A stretch of 64,000 nucleotides of DNA, taken from contig CAZZKG010000010.1 of assembly GCA_964654825.1 (NCBI GenBank), forward strand, positions 23,285 to 87,284. Reading direction: 5' to 3'. Under the pieces are notes generated by a model that was not told the DNA's origin, searched no databases, and saw nothing but the letters and a program-made list of their open reading frames with translations. Positions 32,865 to 42,238 of this stretch are shown here, one piece after another. The position numbers were made by a program, and so were the translations under genes. Origin of the DNA: CAZZKG01 sp964654825 (lineage in GTDB: Bacteria; Gemmatimonadota; CAZMKB01). How positions within the stretch are numbered: the stretch's first letter is position 1; every line of letters begins with the position of its first letter.

Positions 32865-35800
32865 CTAGAATTGAAACGGTACTCTGTGTGTCGGTATTTC
32901 TCCTATCGTCAAGCTCTGATTTGCAGAGATGTCTGTGAGTGTCGTCGTCCTGCCACTTGGCCAGTCGACCGTCACGGCATCAACCGATGTTTCTCTGACG
33001 AGGCCGAAGTGCTGGCTGAAAGAATCCTGTGAAAAGAGACCGTTCCCAGCGGCCACCTGCCTCATCATCGTCTCGCCGTTCGAGGTAACGGAGATGAGTG
33101 CACCGATACCGTTGACGTCCGAGTTGTTTCCACGGAGCGCGATATTGATCCAGGTGTTGAAGTTGCCATCGTTCTGCAGCAGAACGTCGTCCTGACTGTT
33201 CGACCTCACGATGAACAGATCAGGTCTCCCGTCGAGGTTGAAGTCGGCTGAACAGGCTCCTGTCGCCAGTCCGATATCCGTTCCTGAAATACTGCTGACA
33301 TCGAAGAAGCTGCCTCCGCCGGTGTTCATGTAAAGGATACTCGTTGTGCTGTTCGTGACGAAGAGATCGAGGTCGGCGTCACTGTCGAAGTCGACCCAGA
33401 GCGAGTGGAAACTCGGTTCTGTGCTGTTCGTCCCCGAGGACGACGATATATCGGTGAAGGAACCGCCGTCGTTTCTGTAGAGGAAATTCGCCGCACTACT
33501 GTTCGACACGTACAGGTCGAAGTCGCCGTCGTTGTCGATATCCCCCCAGGCGCATCCATTACTGGTCTCGTCAGTCCCGCCGACGCCGTAAGTCGCCGTC
33601 ACATCGGTAAAAGTAGTCACGTCGTTCCTGTAGAGGACGTTGGACTCCAGCTTGCGCAGGACGAAGATGTCCGGGTACCCGTCTCCACTGAAATCGACAA
33701 TACCGAACCCGGGTGAGTTCCCGGGGTCGGTGAGACCCATCGCATCCGTAACGTCGGTGAAAAAGCCTCCGTCATTACGATAGAGCTTGTTGTCGGCACT
33801 CCTGTTCGCGACGAAGAGGTCAAGTCTGCCATCCAGGTTGTAATCAAAAAAGCCGGCTGTCTGACTGTACGCGGTATCGGTGAGCCCCACTGAGAGGGAG
33901 ATTTCGGTAAAGCTTGTACCATCGTTCCGGTAGAGTTTGTTGGCGTCGTTTCTCACGGCAACGAACAGGTCGAGGTCTCTATCGCGGTCGAAGTCGCCCC
34001 AGCAGGTTCCAAAAGATTCACCGGCGGCTTCGACTCCCATGCTGGCGGCCACGTCGGTGAAGGTGCCTCCGTCGTTTCTCATCAGTCTGTTGTCACCGAG
34101 AATGTTCGTGATATAGATGTCATCATCCCCATCACCGTCGAAATCACCCCAGGCGCAGCCCTGTCCGTATCCCCCCATCTCGATACCACTCGATGCCGAG
34201 ACATCGGTGTAGGTGGTAACCGGCTGGAATACGAAATCAAGGGTCGTTACCTGCGACTCGAAAATCTGTACTCCGGTTGCCGTCTCACCGATGTAAGGGC
34301 TCTCAGGTATGACTGTTACATCGTAGAAACCGGCGGGAAGATCGACCGAGTAGAACCCGGTACCGGGATCCGTCATCGTTGTAGCCACGCTGATACCGAG
34401 CCAGAAAACCTCGATGTCAGCGGAGATCCCGTCGCCTGTATCGATATCCGTCACGTTGCCTGCAATAGTACCTGTCGCCATGGCATTGAGACTCACATCG
34501 TGCACCGTTACGGTGTCAGGAACGAGGAACACGGTCGTGGAATCGACTTCGTACCCGAACTTGCCTGTGACTACGAGAAGCGTATCGGGCAGTATCATGT
34601 GAAACCTGTAAGCCCCTGCCGTATCGGTCGAGTCGAACTCTCCTATCTCCGGCAGCTCGACCCGCGCTCCTTCCAGCGTATCACCCGTTGCGGCGTCGGT
34701 CACTGTGCCGATCAGCTCATCGAGCCCGCCGAGCCAGTTGGATGCCTCGACGAGATCCACTCTCCCCATGCCGTAGTCGTTGTCATCGCCGGGGGAACCG
34801 AGATCAACGGCGGTGAGGAGTATCGCTGTCTTGACGTCTTCAGGACTGGCATTAGGGTCGACCTGTCGCAGAAGCCCGATCGCGCCGGCGACGTGCGGAC
34901 ATGCCATCGAGGTGCCGCTGAAAATCGAGTAGCCGTTGCCCGGGACGCTCGAGCGAACATCCACACCCTGAGCGCACACTTCCGGTTTCTTAGTCTCCAT
35001 GTCGCATGTGGAAGGTCCGCGGCTCGAGAACGAGGCGATGGTCGTTTGATCCGTATTGAGAGCCCCGACGGAAAAAACGTTGACGTCGGTGGCGTTTCTA
35101 TCGGATGGATTTCTGAGAGAGGCCGCTCCGGGGCCTTCATTACCGGCTGCGAACACAACTATCGCCCCGGCTGCCTCGCAGTTATCGATCACTTCCCAGA
35201 AAGTCGAATCGCATGCAGGGAGATCAGAGTTGATACCCCATGAATTCGACACGACATCCGGTACTTCATCGAATGTGTCGGGATTACTATCAGGATCTGC
35301 GGCCCACTCGAACGCTGAAGCATACACTGCAAACCTCCCTGAACCGGACACCCTGTCGATAACACCGGCGGCGACCCACTGTGCATCAGGGGCGACCCCG
35401 ATCGTGTCGGAGCCGGCTCTGCCGGTGATCGTCCCCATCGTGTGAGTGCCGTGACTTCCCGAGTCGAATGGGAAGTCCGTCTCGGTGATGGGATCATACC
35501 ATGCCTCACTCGGATCGACGTCGGGCTCGAGACCTCTCCACCTGTCGGCGAGGGCTACGTGGTTACCATCGACTCCGGTATCGATGTTGCAGACGATCAC
35601 CCCTTCTCCCGTGATCCCCATTTCCCACATGTCGGTAGCTCCGATACCTTCTAGCCCGGGCTCGTGACCGGTCAGGTCAGAGCCGGCAGGTTGCGTAGAG
35701 ACCGGTTCGAGCTGAACAATTTCAAAATCTTCGTATACGATGCCGACATCGAATCTCGAGGCGATCTCGGCCATCACTTCTTTCTTACCGGTCACGGAAA

Positions 35801-36149
35801 TCATGTTGGTGATCCAGAAAGGGCGGTATTTTTCGACGATGCCGAGTCTCTTCTGCGACTCGAGATATCGCAGAAATGGGGTCTGCGTTTCACTTGCCTT
35901 GTTTGTCAGGGTGCGGATCACCGCGGTGTGTCTCTTTGCGAGAGATCGTACGTGTCTCAGCGAATGAACCAGTTCCTGCGGATTGATACGGTCAGCCATT
36001 ACGACGATGCCGTGGGCAGTGCTTCCCTGCGGGAGTGCGTCCAGCTTCTCCTCGAAGTAGGGCTCTAGCATACCGGCATGTGCCTGTGCCGATGGGAGCA
36101 GGGAAGATAGAAGAACAGCGAGAAAAAGTGATGGAAGGAACGTTCTCAT
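32865..36149 (-). CDS. Secreted subtilase (S8) fused to carboxypeptidase-like and FG-GAP/UnbV domains
   Basis: 1094 residues. Signal peptide (1-23), I9-like prodomain region (about 30-150), S8 catalytic domain with D190 in NIDTGVDGNH, H233 in GSHGTHTMGT, N337 in AAGNEGP and S414 in SGTSMACPH, all intact. Two carboxypeptidase-regulatory-like beta domains follow (about 475-640; GTVTDAATGDTLEGA, GNVTDIDTGDGI), then seven or so FG-GAP/VCBS blades (WGDFDGDGDDDIYI, LDLFVAN types, about 650-980) and an ASPIC/UnbV domain near the end (NGIGALISVTSNGE, VTVDWPSG). No sorting tail is visible, unlike its neighbours. The promoter at 36235 is a perfect consensus. Confidence 0.9.
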   Translation of the reverse strand: MRTFLPSLFLAVLLSSLLPSAQAHAGMLEPYFEEKLDALPQGSTAHGIVVMADRINPQELVHSLRHVRSLAKRHTAVIRTLTNKASETQTPFLRYLESQKRLGIVEKYRPFWITNMISVTGKKEVMAEIASRFDVGIVYEDFEIVQLEPVSTQPAGSDLTGHEPGLEGIGATDMWEMGITGEGVIVCNIDTGVDGNHVALADRWRGLEPDVDPSEAWYDPITETDFPFDSGSHGTHTMGTITGRAGSDTIGVAPDAQWVAAGVIDRVSGSGRFAVYASAFEWAADPDSNPDTFDEVPDVVSNSWGINSDLPACDSTFWEVIDNCEAAGAIVVFAAGNEGPGAASLRNPSDRNATDVNVFSVGALNTDQTTIASFSSRGPSTCDMETKKPEVCAQGVDVRSSVPGNGYSIFSGTSMACPHVAGAIGLLRQVDPNASPEDVKTAILLTAVDLGSPGDDNDYGMGRVDLVEASNWLGGLDELIGTVTDAATGDTLEGARVELPEIGEFDSTDTAGAYRFHMILPDTLLVVTGKFGYEVDSTTVFLVPDTVTVHDVSLNAMATGTIAGNVTDIDTGDGISADIEVFWLGISVATTMTDPGTGFYSVDLPAGFYDVTVIPESPYIGETATGVQIFESQVTTLDFVFQPVTTYTDVSASSGIEMGGYGQGCAWGDFDGDGDDDIYITNILGDNRLMRNDGGTFTDVAASMGVEAAGESFGTCWGDFDRDRDLDLFVAVRNDANKLYRNDGTSFTEISLSVGLTDTAYSQTAGFFDYNLDGRLDLFVANRSADNKLYRNDGGFFTDVTDAMGLTDPGNSPGFGIVDFSGDGYPDIFVLRKLESNVLYRNDVTTFTDVTATYGVGGTDETSNGCAWGDIDNDGDFDLYVSNSSAANFLYRNDGGSFTDISSSSGTNSTEPSFHSLWVDFDSDADLDLFVTNSTTSILYMNTGGGSFFDVSSISGTDIGLATGACSADFNLDGRPDLFIVRSNSQDDVLLQNDGNFNTWINIALRGNNSDVNGIGALISVTSNGETMMRQVAAGNGLFSQDSFSQHFGLVRETSVDAVTVDWPSGRTTTLTDISANQSLTIGEIPTHRVPFQF

Positions 36150-36234
36150 GGTGCCTCCTTTGATGATACTCGTGGTAAGATCAGAAATAAACTGGGATCG
36201 TCACATCGGTATGTCAAGACAACCACTGACCGCC

Positions 36235-36263
36235 ATTATATCAGATATTTTCAACCTTGTCAA
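36235..36263 (-). promoter_or_regulatory. Perfect-consensus sigma-70 promoter of the subtilase gene
   Basis: Minus strand TTGACA (36258-36263), exact 17 bp spacer, TATAAT (36235-36240). Predicted start about 36228, a leader of about 80 nt before the ATG at 36149. Confidence 0.85.
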
Positions 36264-36434
36264 ACTAATTCGGTGACAGAGCTTGATTCTTGGAGGAGAA
36301 ATGTGGCCTTGCGAAAACGATGAGAAACCAGCGAGGGAAATCCTCCGCTCGGGAAGCACGGATTGACCGGTCTGGGAGCCAGCCCAAAGGATGTCCCCTG
36401 CTGATTTCGCTTGTCGCTGTAATGCGGTTGACGC

Positions 36435-39400
36435 TCATTTGAGCAGGGCCATCTTCCTCGTGGACCGGAAGGTACCCGACTCGAGCCTGTAGAAATAGAT
36501 CCCGGACCGGACCTCGACCAAGTGTGCATCCGTGCCGTCCCATGTTACCGAATGTCGTCCCGGCGAGAGGACTCTATCGATGAGTTTTCTGACCAGACGC
36601 CCCCTCACATCGAACACGGCCAGCTTTGTCCGGACCAGTTGGAGGGATGAAGAAGTCCCTTCCGGAATATCGAATCTGATAACCGTTTGCGGATTAAACG
36701 GATTCGGATAATTCTGAGACAGCGCATAGGTCCGGGGGATAACCGTTTCGGGGGAGTTATTACCCACGATATCCAAAGTCGAGTCTTCCACCACCGGATA
36801 GATCCGGTCTGCAGCAACAGCCGTGATTTTCTGAGTGATACCGGAGGGCCAGTCGATCACCAGAGAGTCGATCATGTCGTGATTTTCGAGTCCGAAGTGA
36901 AGGGTTGCCGAATCCTGTGATTTGCCTTCACCACCGCTCACCCACCTCGTTGACGCGAGATCACCTGCAAATACCCGTGCGCGGGCGCCGATCGCCATCA
37001 TGTCGGAGAGTGTGCCCTGAAGCGAGAGCTCGAACCAGTGTCTGTCGATGCCCCCGGGATAACCGGCGTTCTCCCAGAAATCACCGATAACGAGGTCGAG
37101 AAGGCCATCGTCACCGTCATCATAATATGTTGTGAAACTCCTGAGACCATAACCACCGGTGATCCCCGAGGTTCCGGTCAGATCGAGGAATGTGCTGTCG
37201 GGTTGCCTGATGAGAACTGCGGGTACTGTCGTGACGATGTCCAGGTACCCGTCGTTGTTGAGATCAGCCCAGAATGCGTCACTCGCCGACATTCCGGAGA
37301 GACCGAGGTCCTCGGTGACCTCGAGAAATTGTCCCAGACCGCTCCTGTTTTCGAAGAGAGCCAGACCCGGGTCCGAAAACAGTATGTCCGCGTCACCATC
37401 CTGATCGTAGTCACCGATAGTGATGCCGAGCCAGGCGGTGTTGCCTATCCCTGTCTGCTGACTGATGTCCTCGAACCCTTCCCCGGAGTTGCGGTAGACT
37501 ATATTACCAACCCCGCCGATCAGGATGATGTCGAGGTCTGCGTCACCGTCCAGATCGACGAGTGTTCCGGCTCTGTCATTTCCCTGTTCGTCAATTCCGA
37601 AGTCGATGGCCCTCTCATCGAACGTACCATCCCCGTTGTTGATGTACATCCTGTCGGTCAAGGGCTGTAGAGTGAGGAGATCGAGGTACCCGTCGCCGGA
37701 GACGTCTCCCCAGATCCCGGAGGAAGTCGCGAGTGTGTCCGATACTCCAGACAGCTCCGTGGTATTTTCGAAGGTACCATCACCGGAGTTGTGAAAGAGA
37801 AGATGCGTGTTCCCGGAAGAATACACACCGATGAAGAGGTCCGGATAGCCATCGTTGTCGTAGTCGCCCCATGAAGCACCTCTAGCAAAACTGGAGGCCT
37901 CTATTCCCGCGCTTTCTGTCACATCCTCGAAAATGAATTCCCCCGTATTGCGCAGAAGAGCGGGTCCGTTTGATGTCAGCAGGAAGATATCCACGAGACC
38001 GTCGAGGTCGAAATCGGCCGAAGCTGAAATACTGCTCTGCTCACACTCTTCACATGTGCTCCGGCTGAATTCGGGAACATCCACTATGGAAAAATCGAAT
38101 GTCGAGAGCGGGGCGTCCCATGGATCCCTCAGAACCTGGAAGGCGGAATCCACCGCTTGAATATAATAAGACACGGTAGACCAGAACTGCTGACCCGGGA
38201 TTTCTGCAGTGTAGATGTTGCCGGTTTCACGAACCAGATCCACTTCATCCCACAGCGCTCCGCCTACACTGTAGTGAAGCGTGTTCCGCGAGAGCGGGAT
38301 ACTGTCGATGATGTTCGTTTGAATCCGGTAAGGGCCTGCTGGGTCGTTCGTGTCGTCGAAATCCGTCGTGTTGAATATCGTGAAAGGTGCACCGACGTCC
38401 TGAAACCCTGATTCATAGAGCGCTTTCGTACTAAGGATCGTTGCCACAAACTCAGCGAGCATGGGGTCCTGGGGATCGGGTCGCGGGGGGTCGCCGACGA
38501 GATCGAGGTGGCCGGGGTTACCGACCGGGTTGGCGAAAACGATCGCGAAGATTGCGATCTGGCTCTCTCCCGGCGGAAGATCAAACGAACCGTACGATAT
38601 CATATATCGAATGTCAGACTCGATGTCGAATTCACCACAGTCATCACCCGTGAGACATCTCATCATCCGATATGCTTCTTCATCCGATGTCGGATCCTGG
38701 ATCGGCGATACCGTCGAAGGGCTGCCGAACCAGGTGTAGTGGAACTCATCAACAGCGTCCACTTCATCCGGGATGTCGTCAGGCTGCCCGTCCAGGTCGT
38801 CATCGACGCCATCGAAGGGCGACTCGTCCGTCATGCCGTCACCATCGTTGTCGATACCATCCCAGGCGTTGCCCGGAGGTTGCAGGAAGCATGTTCCGAC
38901 GAATCCCACAGGCCCCTCCCAGTTTTCTTCGTTGAAATCACTGTCCCACGCCATGCCGGTGTTGAGCTCGACTGCCTCCCTTCCATAAACTTCTACCGAA
39001 TCGAGAATCGAGGACATGTCATCGGCAAACGATTCACCGATGTCCATGTCACTCACCAGGGCGATATACGCTTCCTCGAGAGTGAAAGGTCCATCCGGCA
39101 GGGAATCGGATCTGTTGGTGAGCTCGAAGGAAAGCAGAATAGCATTGAAGTTCAATCCTCCCACAAATGCCATGCTCCGCTGTTTTACCTCGATCCCACA
39201 CCTCCCGGTCGTGAACTGTGGTGTGCCGTTTATGTCATTGTAAATCGTTACGAAATCCTGCGCTGCATAGAATACAGGGTCGTCTTCACTGTTCCGGAAC
39301 TCATCCGGCCACTCGACGAGGTCGTCGAGGATGGTCGAACTGAACACCCGCGCGAGGGGATCCGAAATATCCTGCCCGACACGCCCTTCCCGGTGCTCCG

Positions 39401-39803
39401 AAGCTCCCGAGAGTGTGTCATAACCCTGGACGACCACCGTGTCCTTCGTCCCATCCCCGTCCACGTCAGCAAGCCCTCCGATCCAGATACCCGTTCCGAA
39501 AATGTAGTTGTTCGACGTCCAGGCCGGCCATCCGCCCAGGCCGTTTCCCGTGATGATGTCGTTGCCTGACTGTCCACTGTTCGTGACCGCCAGGGCGACC
39601 GCGTTTGCGTCGTGAACGAGCATCATGTAGTCGGCAGGTACCGGATCACCTCCCGTCGACGCCATCAGGGTGCACGGCCCGGTGATCGATTCACACAGAT
39701 CCGCGTACGGCGAAGTACCGCCCATCCTGGTCGGGTAAGGGAGTGGAAGGATAAAAACAATTATGAAAAAGAGAAGGAGAGAGTGCAGTCTCGAGGTGAT
39801 CAT
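36435..39803 (-). CDS. Secreted FG-GAP/ASPIC-UnbV protein with type IX-style sorting tail
   Basis: 1122 residues from ATG 39803, which has AGGAGG five bases upstream. Signal peptide (LLLFFIIVFILPLPYP), a long N-terminal region of unknown fold with calcium-type acidic runs (GIDNDGDGMTDESP, GVDDDLDGQPDD, about 325-350), FG-GAP blades at about 620-960 (WGDYDNDGYPDLFIG, DLDGDADLDIILIGG), an ASPIC/UnbV domain (AIGARARVFAGD, LVIDWPSG) and a FlgD-like tail with ALSQNYPNPFNPQTVIRF. The 285 bp downstream to the subtilase start hold the subtilase promoter. The two genes share repeat domains but differ in C-terminus. Confidence 0.87.
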   Translation of the reverse strand: MITSRLHSLLLFFIIVFILPLPYPTRMGGTSPYADLCESITGPCTLMASTGGDPVPADYMMLVHDANAVALAVTNSGQSGNDIITGNGLGGWPAWTSNNYIFGTGIWIGGLADVDGDGTKDTVVVQGYDTLSGASEHREGRVGQDISDPLARVFSSTILDDLVEWPDEFRNSEDDPVFYAAQDFVTIYNDINGTPQFTTGRCGIEVKQRSMAFVGGLNFNAILLSFELTNRSDSLPDGPFTLEEAYIALVSDMDIGESFADDMSSILDSVEVYGREAVELNTGMAWDSDFNEENWEGPVGFVGTCFLQPPGNAWDGIDNDGDGMTDESPFDGVDDDLDGQPDDIPDEVDAVDEFHYTWFGSPSTVSPIQDPTSDEEAYRMMRCLTGDDCGEFDIESDIRYMISYGSFDLPPGESQIAIFAIVFANPVGNPGHLDLVGDPPRPDPQDPMLAEFVATILSTKALYESGFQDVGAPFTIFNTTDFDDTNDPAGPYRIQTNIIDSIPLSRNTLHYSVGGALWDEVDLVRETGNIYTAEIPGQQFWSTVSYYIQAVDSAFQVLRDPWDAPLSTFDFSIVDVPEFSRSTCEECEQSSISASADFDLDGLVDIFLLTSNGPALLRNTGEFIFEDVTESAGIEASSFARGASWGDYDNDGYPDLFIGVYSSGNTHLLFHNSGDGTFENTTELSGVSDTLATSSGIWGDVSGDGYLDLLTLQPLTDRMYINNGDGTFDERAIDFGIDEQGNDRAGTLVDLDGDADLDIILIGGVGNIVYRNSGEGFEDISQQTGIGNTAWLGITIGDYDQDGDADILFSDPGLALFENRSGLGQFLEVTEDLGLSGMSASDAFWADLNNDGYLDIVTTVPAVLIRQPDSTFLDLTGTSGITGGYGLRSFTTYYDDGDDGLLDLVIGDFWENAGYPGGIDRHWFELSLQGTLSDMMAIGARARVFAGDLASTRWVSGGEGKSQDSATLHFGLENHDMIDSLVIDWPSGITQKITAVAADRIYPVVEDSTLDIVGNNSPETVIPRTYALSQNYPNPFNPQTVIRFDIPEGTSSSLQLVRTKLAVFDVRGRLVRKLIDRVLSPGRHSVTWDGTDAHLVEVRSGIYFYRLESGTFRSTRKMALLK

Positions 39804-39935
39804 GATAACCTCCTGTTCACGAGTTTCCCCTGTCTTTCCAGCAATCGCTAACAAAACCCCCTAATGATACGAACTATTTGAGATCTTTGTTGCATGATTT
39901 GATTTCCAAACTCGTGACATTTTCTTCTCGCAGCG

Positions 39936-39964
39936 TTGACACAGGTGAGCGGTTGTGATATAGT
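39936..39964 (+). promoter_or_regulatory. Promoter of the interrupted beta-helix gene
   Basis: TTGACA (39936-39941), 17 bp spacer, TATAGT (39959-39964). Predicted start about 39971, with a leader of about 108 nt. A strong promoter on a broken gene suggests that the break is recent or tolerated. Confidence 0.7.
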
Positions 39965-40078
39965 TTAAAATAAGAGATTCCGGCACATCGAGTCCGGTTT
40001 CAGAACCCGCGTCAGGATTCAGGAAGAGGGGCGACTCCCGTTTTCCTGACCTTTCGGCCCGGCACAAGGAGGTCTTCC

Positions 40079-40624
40079 ATGAAAGTTTTCAAAGGCCCTT
40101 CTGTTGTCATTCTCCTGGTTTTTATGCTTTCACTTTTTCTCGCCTTCGGAGCCGAGAATGGATACAGTACGACTCTTCAGTCGATGTATTCAACTGCAGG
40201 ACCAGGTGACGGTTATGACAAGCTCATCATACTCGAGCGGGGAGAGGTCTACATCGGTCCTCTCACGATCCCGAGCGGGGTCGACTGCTGTATCCGCGGA
40301 AACGACGCGGTGTGCTCGCTCCAGAACGCGGATATCCTCATCATGAGCAACTCGACTCTCGATATCAGTGATTGTGTGGTCTACGGTGGCCACTACTCGA
40401 TCCACTACACGGAGGGGACCGCTGGTACGATAAGAGGCAACACAATCACCGGTGGGATTGATGGTGTCAGGGCTGTTCTCGCCCAGGTCACGATCGAGGA
40501 CAACATCATAGCCGACAACTCCGGAATGGGGATCGCTGTAGATGAAGATATGCTCCCCGTGATCCAATACAACGACGTCTGGAACAACCTGCAGGGTGAT
40601 TATATGGCATTCTGCTCCGGCTGA
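40079..40624 (+). CDS. Exported right-handed beta-helix protein, N-terminal part ending at an in-frame TGA
   Basis: 181 codons from ATG 40079 (AGGAGGT upstream). Signal peptide (SVVILLVFMLSLFLAFGAENG), then beta-helix turns: LIILERGEVYIGPLTIPSG, CSLQNADILIMSNSTLDISD, GTIRGNTITGGIDGV, VTIEDNIIADNSG, and VIQYNDVWNNLQGDYMAF. It ends CSG-TGA at 40622-40624. The frame continues in register with the expected downstream sequence of such proteins. A small hairpin lies 14 bases after the TGA. Function unknown; related proteins are surface or secreted carbohydrate-associated proteins. Confidence 0.7.
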   Translation: MKVFKGPSVVILLVFMLSLFLAFGAENGYSTTLQSMYSTAGPGDGYDKLIILERGEVYIGPLTIPSGVDCCIRGNDAVCSLQNADILIMSNSTLDISDCVVYGGHYSIHYTEGTAGTIRGNTITGGIDGVRAVLAQVTIEDNIIADNSGMGIAVDEDMLPVIQYNDVWNNLQGDYMAFCSG

Positions 40625-41158
40625 GGGGGCGACACCTGGGAGAGTTTCTCCCCTTCACCCGGTACAGGCGAGATCAACATGGATCCTCTCCTCATAAATC
40701 CCGTCATTTTCGATTTTTCACTGAGCGAGGAATCCCCATGCATCGATGCCGGCAATCCTATTGATCCAGATCCCGACGGCACAATATGCGACATGGGATC
40801 GTGGCACTATCGATTCATCTCCATCGCCTGTGCTCCAAGTGCTGTAATCCTGTCTCCCGGTGATGTTCTCGAGCTCGATCTTGTTGCTGAAAACCTTCTG
40901 CAGGAGGACACCTTCCCCGTTCAGCTCGATATCATCGCAAGACTTCAGGATGGTAGCGAATATCCTGTCAGAGGTCCTATCCCGGAGGGAGGTATCTCGA
41001 TCCCGGCCGATTCATATCTTGCCGGAGTGATGAAACTCGATATTCCACAGGGGGTCCCGAACGGGTTCTCGTGTACTCTGAAAACGGTGCTCTCGAGTAC
41101 AGAAACAGGCAGTTTTGTGGATGAAGACAGGTTTGATCTGCTGATCCTGTCCGAATAA
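40625..41158 (+). pseudogene. Continuation of the beta-helix protein after the TGA, with Ig-like C-terminal domain
   Basis: In frame with the upstream part: GGDTWESFSPSPGTGEIN, then MDPLLINP, SPCIDAGNP and DPDPDGTICDMGSWHY, the usual last turn of this family. A C-terminal Ig-like domain of about 115 residues follows (VILSPGDVLELDLVAEN to RFDLLILSE). The first ATG is at 40679 without a ribosome binding site. The same C-terminal domain type closes the C13 peptidase protein at 47463-50018. Options are nonsense mutation, sequence error, or recoding of TGA (for instance as selenocysteine). The first two are likelier. Confidence 0.6.
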
Positions 41159-41364
41159 GGGAGATTGTAAAACAGGGGATGGAAGTACCGGTCTACCGGA
41201 CCCGGACAAACACAGATTTTTCAGTTGAGTCACGTATTGAGACGGAGAGGTTCCACCCTCTTATCGGAGGTCTCCTGGGTACACGATGCCCCGGAGACTG
41301 TTTTCATCAAATAATTCTCAGGAGTTAAGTAATCCTGGAGCCAGCCAGGACAGGAGGTCGACAG

Positions 41365-41967
41365 ATGAAGTCATTTCTCTCCTCGAGTTTTTTCCTTCTC
41401 GGTTTTATGCTGATTCCCTTCTGTACCCAATCGATTCTGTCAGAAGGAGAGGAAACACAGGGTGGCAACCCTGTTGTGGTGATGGAAACCAGCGTTGGTG
41501 TCATCGCCATAGAGCTGTTTCAGGAAAAAGCACCGGTCACGGTCGCTAATTTCCTCTCGTATGTGAAGGACGGTTTCTATGATGGATTGATCTTCCACAG
41601 AGTGATCGGGACGTTTATGATCCAGGGTGGCGGCTTCGGTGTCGACATGGTGCAGAAGAAGACAAAAGCTCCGATTAAAAACGAGGCGGGGAACGGTCTT
41701 TCCAACAAGCGAGGCACCATCGCGATGGCGAGAACCAATATCATCGACAGCGCAACCTCACAGTTCTTCATCAACGTCGTCGATAACCAACGGCTGGATC
41801 ACCGGGACAATACTCCCCAGGGATTCGGATACTGTGTCTTCGGTAAGGTTATCGATGGCATGGACGTGGTCGATGTCATCAAAAAGGTGAAAACAACAAC
41901 CCAGGGCCAGCACAAAGATGTCCCGGTCGAACCGGTTGTCATAAAAAGGATCACGCTCAATAAATAG
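41365..41967 (+). CDS. Exported cyclophilin-type peptidyl-prolyl isomerase
   Basis: 200 residues from ATG 41365 with AGGAGG upstream. Signal peptide (SSSFFLLGFMLIPFCTQS), so it acts in the periplasm on folding of exported proteins. Cyclophilin core: FYDGLIFHRVIGTFMIQGG with the catalytic arginine, IAMARTNIIDSATSQFFINV, and FGYCVFGKVIDGMDVVD. Bacterial PpiA/PpiB type; symbol not assigned because the subclass is not clear. It has its own ribosome binding site and lies about 200 bp after the broken beta-helix gene, with no clear promoter in that gap. Confidence 0.93.
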   Translation: MKSFLSSSFFLLGFMLIPFCTQSILSEGEETQGGNPVVVMETSVGVIAIELFQEKAPVTVANFLSYVKDGFYDGLIFHRVIGTFMIQGGGFGVDMVQKKTKAPIKNEAGNGLSNKRGTIAMARTNIIDSATSQFFINVVDNQRLDHRDNTPQGFGYCVFGKVIDGMDVVDVIKKVKTTTQGQHKDVPVEPVVIKRITLNK

Positions 41968-42153
41968 AGAACGGGAGAAGTAACCGTTCTCTCTCCGATG
42001 GCGATCCGGGCGTTTTTTCATGTCCCCCGGCAGGAAAAAACGTCCTGTTATCCCTTCACGGACTCCCCAGGATCCCTCCTGCGAAGTTTTTCTGGTCCCT
42101 ATATCATCAGGTTACGCAATGGATTACGGGCGGAAAGTGTTCTTCCCACGGTT

Positions 42154-42168
42154 TGGCAGGATTTTTGC
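42154..42168 (+). promoter_or_regulatory. Sigma-54-type promoter of the pilin-like gene
   Basis: TGGCAGGATTTTTGC fits the -24/-12 consensus TGGCACG-N4-TTGC with correct spacing between the GG and GC; the one clear mismatch is G for C at the sixth position. Predicted start about 42180, giving a leader of about 60 nt. Sigma-54 control is the classical mode for type IV pilin genes (PilS/PilR). Confidence 0.65.
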
Positions 42169-42238
42169 GCATTCCTTACGACAGCATTTCTACTTAATCG
42201 TTCGTCAAGGAACACACCCTTCAGAGGAGGCGGAGCTG

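Noticed and set aside
38508..39569. 353-codon open frame on the plus strand
   Set aside because: Antisense shadow of the FG-GAP protein at 36435-39803, which has a signal peptide, clear domains and a ribosome binding site.
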